This document shows positions 61,901-64,000 of a stretch of DNA of 64,000 nucleotides, piece after piece. Position numbers and translations under genes: made by a program. The DNA comes from Bacteroidota bacterium (GTDB taxonomy: Bacteria > Bacteroidota > Bacteroidia > Flavobacteriales_D > Crocinitomicaceae). Location: positions 1 to 64,000 of the forward strand of contig SBGX01000034.1 of NCBI GenBank assembly GCA_006226425.1, in the 5' to 3' direction. The number at the start of each line of letters is the position of its first letter. The first letter of the stretch is position 1. The notes under the pieces are model-generated. The model ran no database searches. It saw only the letters and a program-made list of their open reading frames with translations, and had not been told where the DNA came from.

Positions 61901-62258
61901 GATCCTGATGACTTCATTTGCCTTTGTTGCCGGATTGATTCCATTAGTAATCGCCCATGGAGCCGGTGCAATTGGAAACAGAACGATTGGAGGTTCAGCT
62001 ATGGGAGGAATGTTGTTGGGGACCATCTTCGGGGTGGTAATTATCCCTGGACTGTATTACATCTTCGGAAAATGGGCTGACGGATGTCAATTGGTTCGCG
62101 ATTCGCATGATGAGCCTTTGTCAGAGGAATTCGTGCGCAAGAATGAAAAGAACAATACAACTTCGGAAAATCTGCTGAAAGCCAATCAGATGATCAAAAA
62201 GTTGTTGAAAAGAATGAGAAAAAACGATCAACGAAAAAGTAGAGAAGATGAGGAATAG
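58986..62258 (+). CDS. RND multidrug efflux pump (HAE1/AcrB-like)
   Basis: This 1090-aa inner-membrane pump has the usual 12 TM helices and two large periplasmic loops. Proton-relay aspartates lie in GIVVDDAIVVVEAVHA; other conserved segments are PQIAPTTVNIFIAYPGANAD (in part), GIASAQILGSRQYAMRVWL, FGLSINLITLFALVLAIG, and GLLGKNAVLIVEFA. The C-terminal cytoplasmic tail is long, Lys/Asn/Glu-rich. It is 15 bases after the adaptor and overlaps the channel gene by 11 bases. Confidence 0.95.
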   Translation: MFSRIIHRPVLAIVISIIILFIGTLAIKQLPISQFPQIAPTTVNIFIAYPGANADVLVKSTLIPLERSINGVQGMRYIATDATSAGEATIRVIFEPGTDPNQAVVRVKTRVDQVMPLLPPLVQREGVVITPVQPSMLMYVNLYSKDKDADQKFLYNYANVNMIPELKRIKGIASAQILGSRQYAMRVWLNPDRMRAYNVSAEEVMEAMQEQSIIGRPGRLGQSSGIQAQSLEYVLVYQGRYNKPEQYGDIIIRANEEGETIHLKDLAEVELGTEFFDIYSNLDGHPSAAIVLKQSYGTNASDVIDQVKEKLKEMEIDFPEGMDFKVSYDVSQFLDASIEQVTHTLRDAFLLVALVVFLFLGDWRSTLIPIIAVPVSLIGAFFVMQLFGLSINLITLFALVLAIGIVVDDAIVVVEAVHAKMEEEHLSPYHAVKSVMGEISGAIIAITLVMVSVFVPIAFMSGPVGTFYRQFSITMASSIILSAIVALTLTPVLCAMILKNNHGQPRRRTPVNRFIDWFNRGFEKLTGRYVGLLKLIVNRRLLTFGILILFGVGIFVENQSLPAGFIPGEDQGTIYAIIQTPPGATLERTNQVSRELQKICEEIDGVESVSALAGYEIMTEGRGSNAGTCLINLKKWSEREHSVHEVMEELEEKSKDLGAIIEFFEPPAVPGFGSSGGFSLRLLDKTNSTGYHEFEKINNDFMDALRKRKEITGLFTFYAANYPQYELQIDNQAAMQKGVSIGKAMENLNILIGSTYEQGFIRFGRFFKVYTQAAPEFRRFPSDLEKLFVKNERGEMVPYSSFMTLKKTQGPNEITRYNLYNSASIRGLPGPGYTSGDAIKVIKEVAEKKLPKGYDVAWEGLSYDEAARGNEAIYIFIVVLVFVYLVLAAQYESFLLPLAVIISLPAGIFGSFLLLKMMGLANDIYAQVGLIMLVGLLGKNAVLIVEFAVQKRRQGSTILEAAIEGARVRFRPILMTSFAFVAGLIPLVIAHGAGAIGNRTIGGSAMGGMLLGTIFGVVIIPGLYYIFGKWADGCQLVRDSHDEPLSEEFVRKNEKNNTTSENLLKANQMIKKLLKRMRKNDQRKSREDEE

Positions 62259-63678
62259 AAGAAAAATATATTTCGGAGTATTGCTGGTGGGACTGGCAAT
62301 CAGTTCCTGTAAAACTCCGGATCTGATCAAGAGAGATGTCAATACAACTGTTCCTGTGAGCTATAAAGACTCACAGGATACAGTTACTTCGGCAAATCAG
62401 GTGTGGAAACAGTTTTTCAAGGATCCGCATCTGCTTGCCCTGATAGATACGGCACTTCACAATAACCAGGAACTCAATATCACCCTGCAGGAAATTGAAG
62501 TGGCGAGGAATGAGATTCGTGCGAGAAAGGGAGAATACCTGCCCTTCGTTGGATTAAATGCCGGTGCGGGAGTAGATAAGGTCGGAAGATATACCCGAAA
62601 GGGAGCACTGGAGGCAACTACGGAAATTGAACCGGGAAAAGAATTCCCGGAGCCACTTCAGGATTATCTTTTCGGATTTCATGTCTCCTGGGAGCTGGAT
62701 ATTTGGAAAAAGCTTCGCAATGCCAGGAAATCAGCCGTTTCAAGATATCTTGGAACCGTTGAAGGGAAAAACTTCATGGTGACAAATCTGGTAGCCGAAA
62801 TAGCGAACTCTTATTATGAGCTATTGGCCCTGGATAACCAGTTAAGGATTTTGCAACGAAATATTGAAATTCAGAGCAATGCCCTGGAATTGGTACGGGT
62901 TCAGAAACAGGCAGCGCGAGTGACCGAGTTGGCTGTGAAACGCTTCGAAGCACAGGTGCTGAATACCAGGGGTCGCCAGTATGAAATCAAGCAGCAAATC
63001 GTGGAAACGGAAAATAGAATTAATTTTCTGGTCGGTAGGTTTTCCGGTAGAATAGATCGGGACTCGCAATCGTTTGACAGTCTGCAACCAGTAGAAATTC
63101 AGACCGGAATTCCGTCCCAATTGTTGGGGAATCGCCCGGACATTCGCCAGGCTGAAATGGAATTGGCAGCATCCAAACTGGATGTGAAGGTAGCACGTGC
63201 CAGTTTTTATCCCTCAGTAGGTATCTCAGCTGATTTGGGAATCCAGGCTTTTAATCCGGCTTATCTGCTCAAAAGCCCGGAGTCGATCCTGTATTCGCTG
63301 GCTGGCGATCTGGTTGCCCCATTGATCAACAGAAATGGAATCAAAGCAGATTATTACAGTGCGAATGCCAAGCAGCTTCAGGCGATGTTTGCCTATGAGC
63401 AACGCATATTGAACGCTTATCTGGAAGTGGCCAATCAACTTTCGAAAATTGAGAATCTGGAAAAGAGTTATGATCTGAAAAATAAGGAGGTTCAGGCACT
63501 GACTGAATCAACAGAAATCTCCAACAAGTTATTTACATCGGCACGTGCGGATTATATGGAAGTACTGTTGACTCAGCGGGAAGCCCTGGAATCCAGGTTT
63601 GACCTGATTGAGATCAGGAAACAGCAGATGAATACGATGGTCAATGTTTACAAGTCCCTGGGAGGCGGGTGGCGGTAA
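62248..63678 (+). CDS. TolC-family outer membrane lipoprotein (NodT-like)
   Basis: This 476-aa outer membrane channel has a lipoprotein signal (LLVGLAISSC), and two OEP repeats: WKQFFKDPHLLALIDTALHNN with NITLQEIEVARNEIRARKGEYLP (in part) and GNRPDIRQAEMELAASKLDVKVARASFYPSVGI (in part). The ATG lies inside the pump gene (11-base overlap), so it is the third gene of the operon. Confidence 0.94.
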   Translation: MRNRRKIYFGVLLVGLAISSCKTPDLIKRDVNTTVPVSYKDSQDTVTSANQVWKQFFKDPHLLALIDTALHNNQELNITLQEIEVARNEIRARKGEYLPFVGLNAGAGVDKVGRYTRKGALEATTEIEPGKEFPEPLQDYLFGFHVSWELDIWKKLRNARKSAVSRYLGTVEGKNFMVTNLVAEIANSYYELLALDNQLRILQRNIEIQSNALELVRVQKQAARVTELAVKRFEAQVLNTRGRQYEIKQQIVETENRINFLVGRFSGRIDRDSQSFDSLQPVEIQTGIPSQLLGNRPDIRQAEMELAASKLDVKVARASFYPSVGISADLGIQAFNPAYLLKSPESILYSLAGDLVAPLINRNGIKADYYSANAKQLQAMFAYEQRILNAYLEVANQLSKIENLEKSYDLKNKEVQALTESTEISNKLFTSARADYMEVLLTQREALESRFDLIEIRKQQMNTMVNVYKSLGGGWR

Positions 63679-63696
63679 GATGATCGCTGAGGCTTG

Positions 63697-63719
63697 TCCC
63701 CGGAAGGAAAGTCCGGGGA
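63697..63719. other. Hairpin after the efflux operon
   Basis: TCCCCGGA and TCCGGGGA (8-bp perfect stem, 7-base loop) lie 18 bases past the channel stop. The downstream bases are A-rich, not T-rich, so on the + strand it lacks the usual terminator tail. It may act as an mRNA 3' end structure. Confidence 0.35.
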
Positions 63720-63793
63720 AAACTTCATTGAGCCGTGATTGTCCATTCATTTGTTCAGACAGGAATTTATATCTTCATCCAAAATTGAGTAAA

Positions 63794-64000
63794 ATGAAGT
63801 CGTATCTGATTCTCCTGTTGCCCTTTTTTTTGTGGGCATGTAGTGAAGAAAAGAAGGAAGAAAAAGCCTTCAAAAAAGTGTTGAACCCAGATTATTACAA
63901 TGCGGCTTTCCTGATCGTGGATGGAGTTTACAATACCGAGTTGACGGCACCTTATGATGTGTTGGAACACACGAAGTATCGGAAAAGAATCAGAGGGATC
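63794..64000 (+). CDS. DJ-1/PfpI-like lipoprotein, truncated at the window edge
   Basis: Only the first 69 codons are in the window. A lipoprotein signal (LILLLPFFLWAC) is followed by a charged linker (SEEKKEEKAFKK) and AAFLIVDGVYNTELTAPYDV, which resembles the start of DJ-1/PfpI-type class I glutamine amidotransferase-like domains. The active-site Cys lies beyond the edge. Confidence 0.65.
   Translation, partial: MKSYLILLLPFFLWACSEEKKEEKAFKKVLNPDYYNAAFLIVDGVYNTELTAPYDVLEHTKYRKRIRGI

Noticed and set aside
63697-63719. Intrinsic terminator after the TolC-family gene
   Set aside because: The hairpin is strong but is followed by A residues on the transcribed strand, so I list it only as a hairpin.

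Overview
The window looks like the chromosome of a free-living member of the Bacteroidota, probably Flavobacteriales-like. Four observations support this. Secreted proteins end in type IX secretion (T9SS) type A sorting domains (ends near 47, 51796 and 53712). There is a two-component pair made of a beta-propeller/Y_Y_Y sensor kinase and a LytTR regulator. Most genes lack Shine-Dalgarno sequences. The purine route uses a PuuD-type membrane urate oxidase. No rRNA, tRNA, CRISPR array, transposase or integrase was recognised.

Layout. (1) 1-6211: T9SS-sorted subtilisin-like protease and a LytTR/propeller-kinase pair. (2) 6484-8667: small XRE regulator, yeast-type cytosine deaminase, methyltransferase and sulfurtransferase. 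(3) 8767-18750, minus strand: a full reductive pyrimidine catabolic operon (PreA, PreT, beta-ureidopropionase, dihydropyrimidinase, NCS1 transporter, exported YCII protein, class III omega-aminotransferase, CoA-acylating malonate-semialdehyde dehydrogenase), closed by a strong terminator at 8730-8760. (4) 18997-24174: guanine deaminase, and divergently xdhC-xdhA-xdhB. (5) 24202-29354: an accessory block of unknown exported and membrane proteins, a PAS histidine kinase, a protein with an N-terminus like extracellular-contractile-injection-system (eCIS) cargo, and an OLD-like ATPase/TOPRIM protein. Most of this block is bracketed by a 30-bp imperfect direct repeat. (6) 29509-35795: ureide operon (CitE-like enzyme, UraH, UraD, allantoicase, allantoinase) with divergent puuD. 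(7) 35798-40716: molybdenum cofactor genes moaA / moeA-moaD-moeB-moaE-moaCB. (8) 40724-57746: mixed genes, including a LipL32-like protein, an SNase-like protein, a DUF4332-like protein, an S41 peptidase, a DODA-type dioxygenase, two large T9SS cargo proteins, an esterase, a SOUL protein and small secreted proteins. (9) 57840-63678: RND efflux operon, then a truncated DJ-1/PfpI-like lipoprotein at the right edge.

How it works together. Regions 2-4, 6 and 7 form one nucleobase-scavenging supercluster. Cytosine and uracil/thymine go to beta-alanine/beta-aminoisobutyrate, then to malonate or methylmalonate semialdehyde, then to acetyl- or propionyl-CoA. Guanine goes to xanthine, urate, hydroxyisourate, OHCU, allantoin, allantoate and ureidoglycolate/glyoxylate. 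The Moco genes supply the cofactor for xanthine dehydrogenase. A CTAAACGTTTAG-type palindrome lies upstream of the pyrimidine operon and also between allB and puuD, which suggests one repressor controls both branches. The most unusual items are this shared operator, the repeat-flanked accessory block with its eCIS-cargo-like and OLD-like proteins, a LipL32 homologue outside spirochaetes, and an NCS1 carrier with an extra soluble domain.
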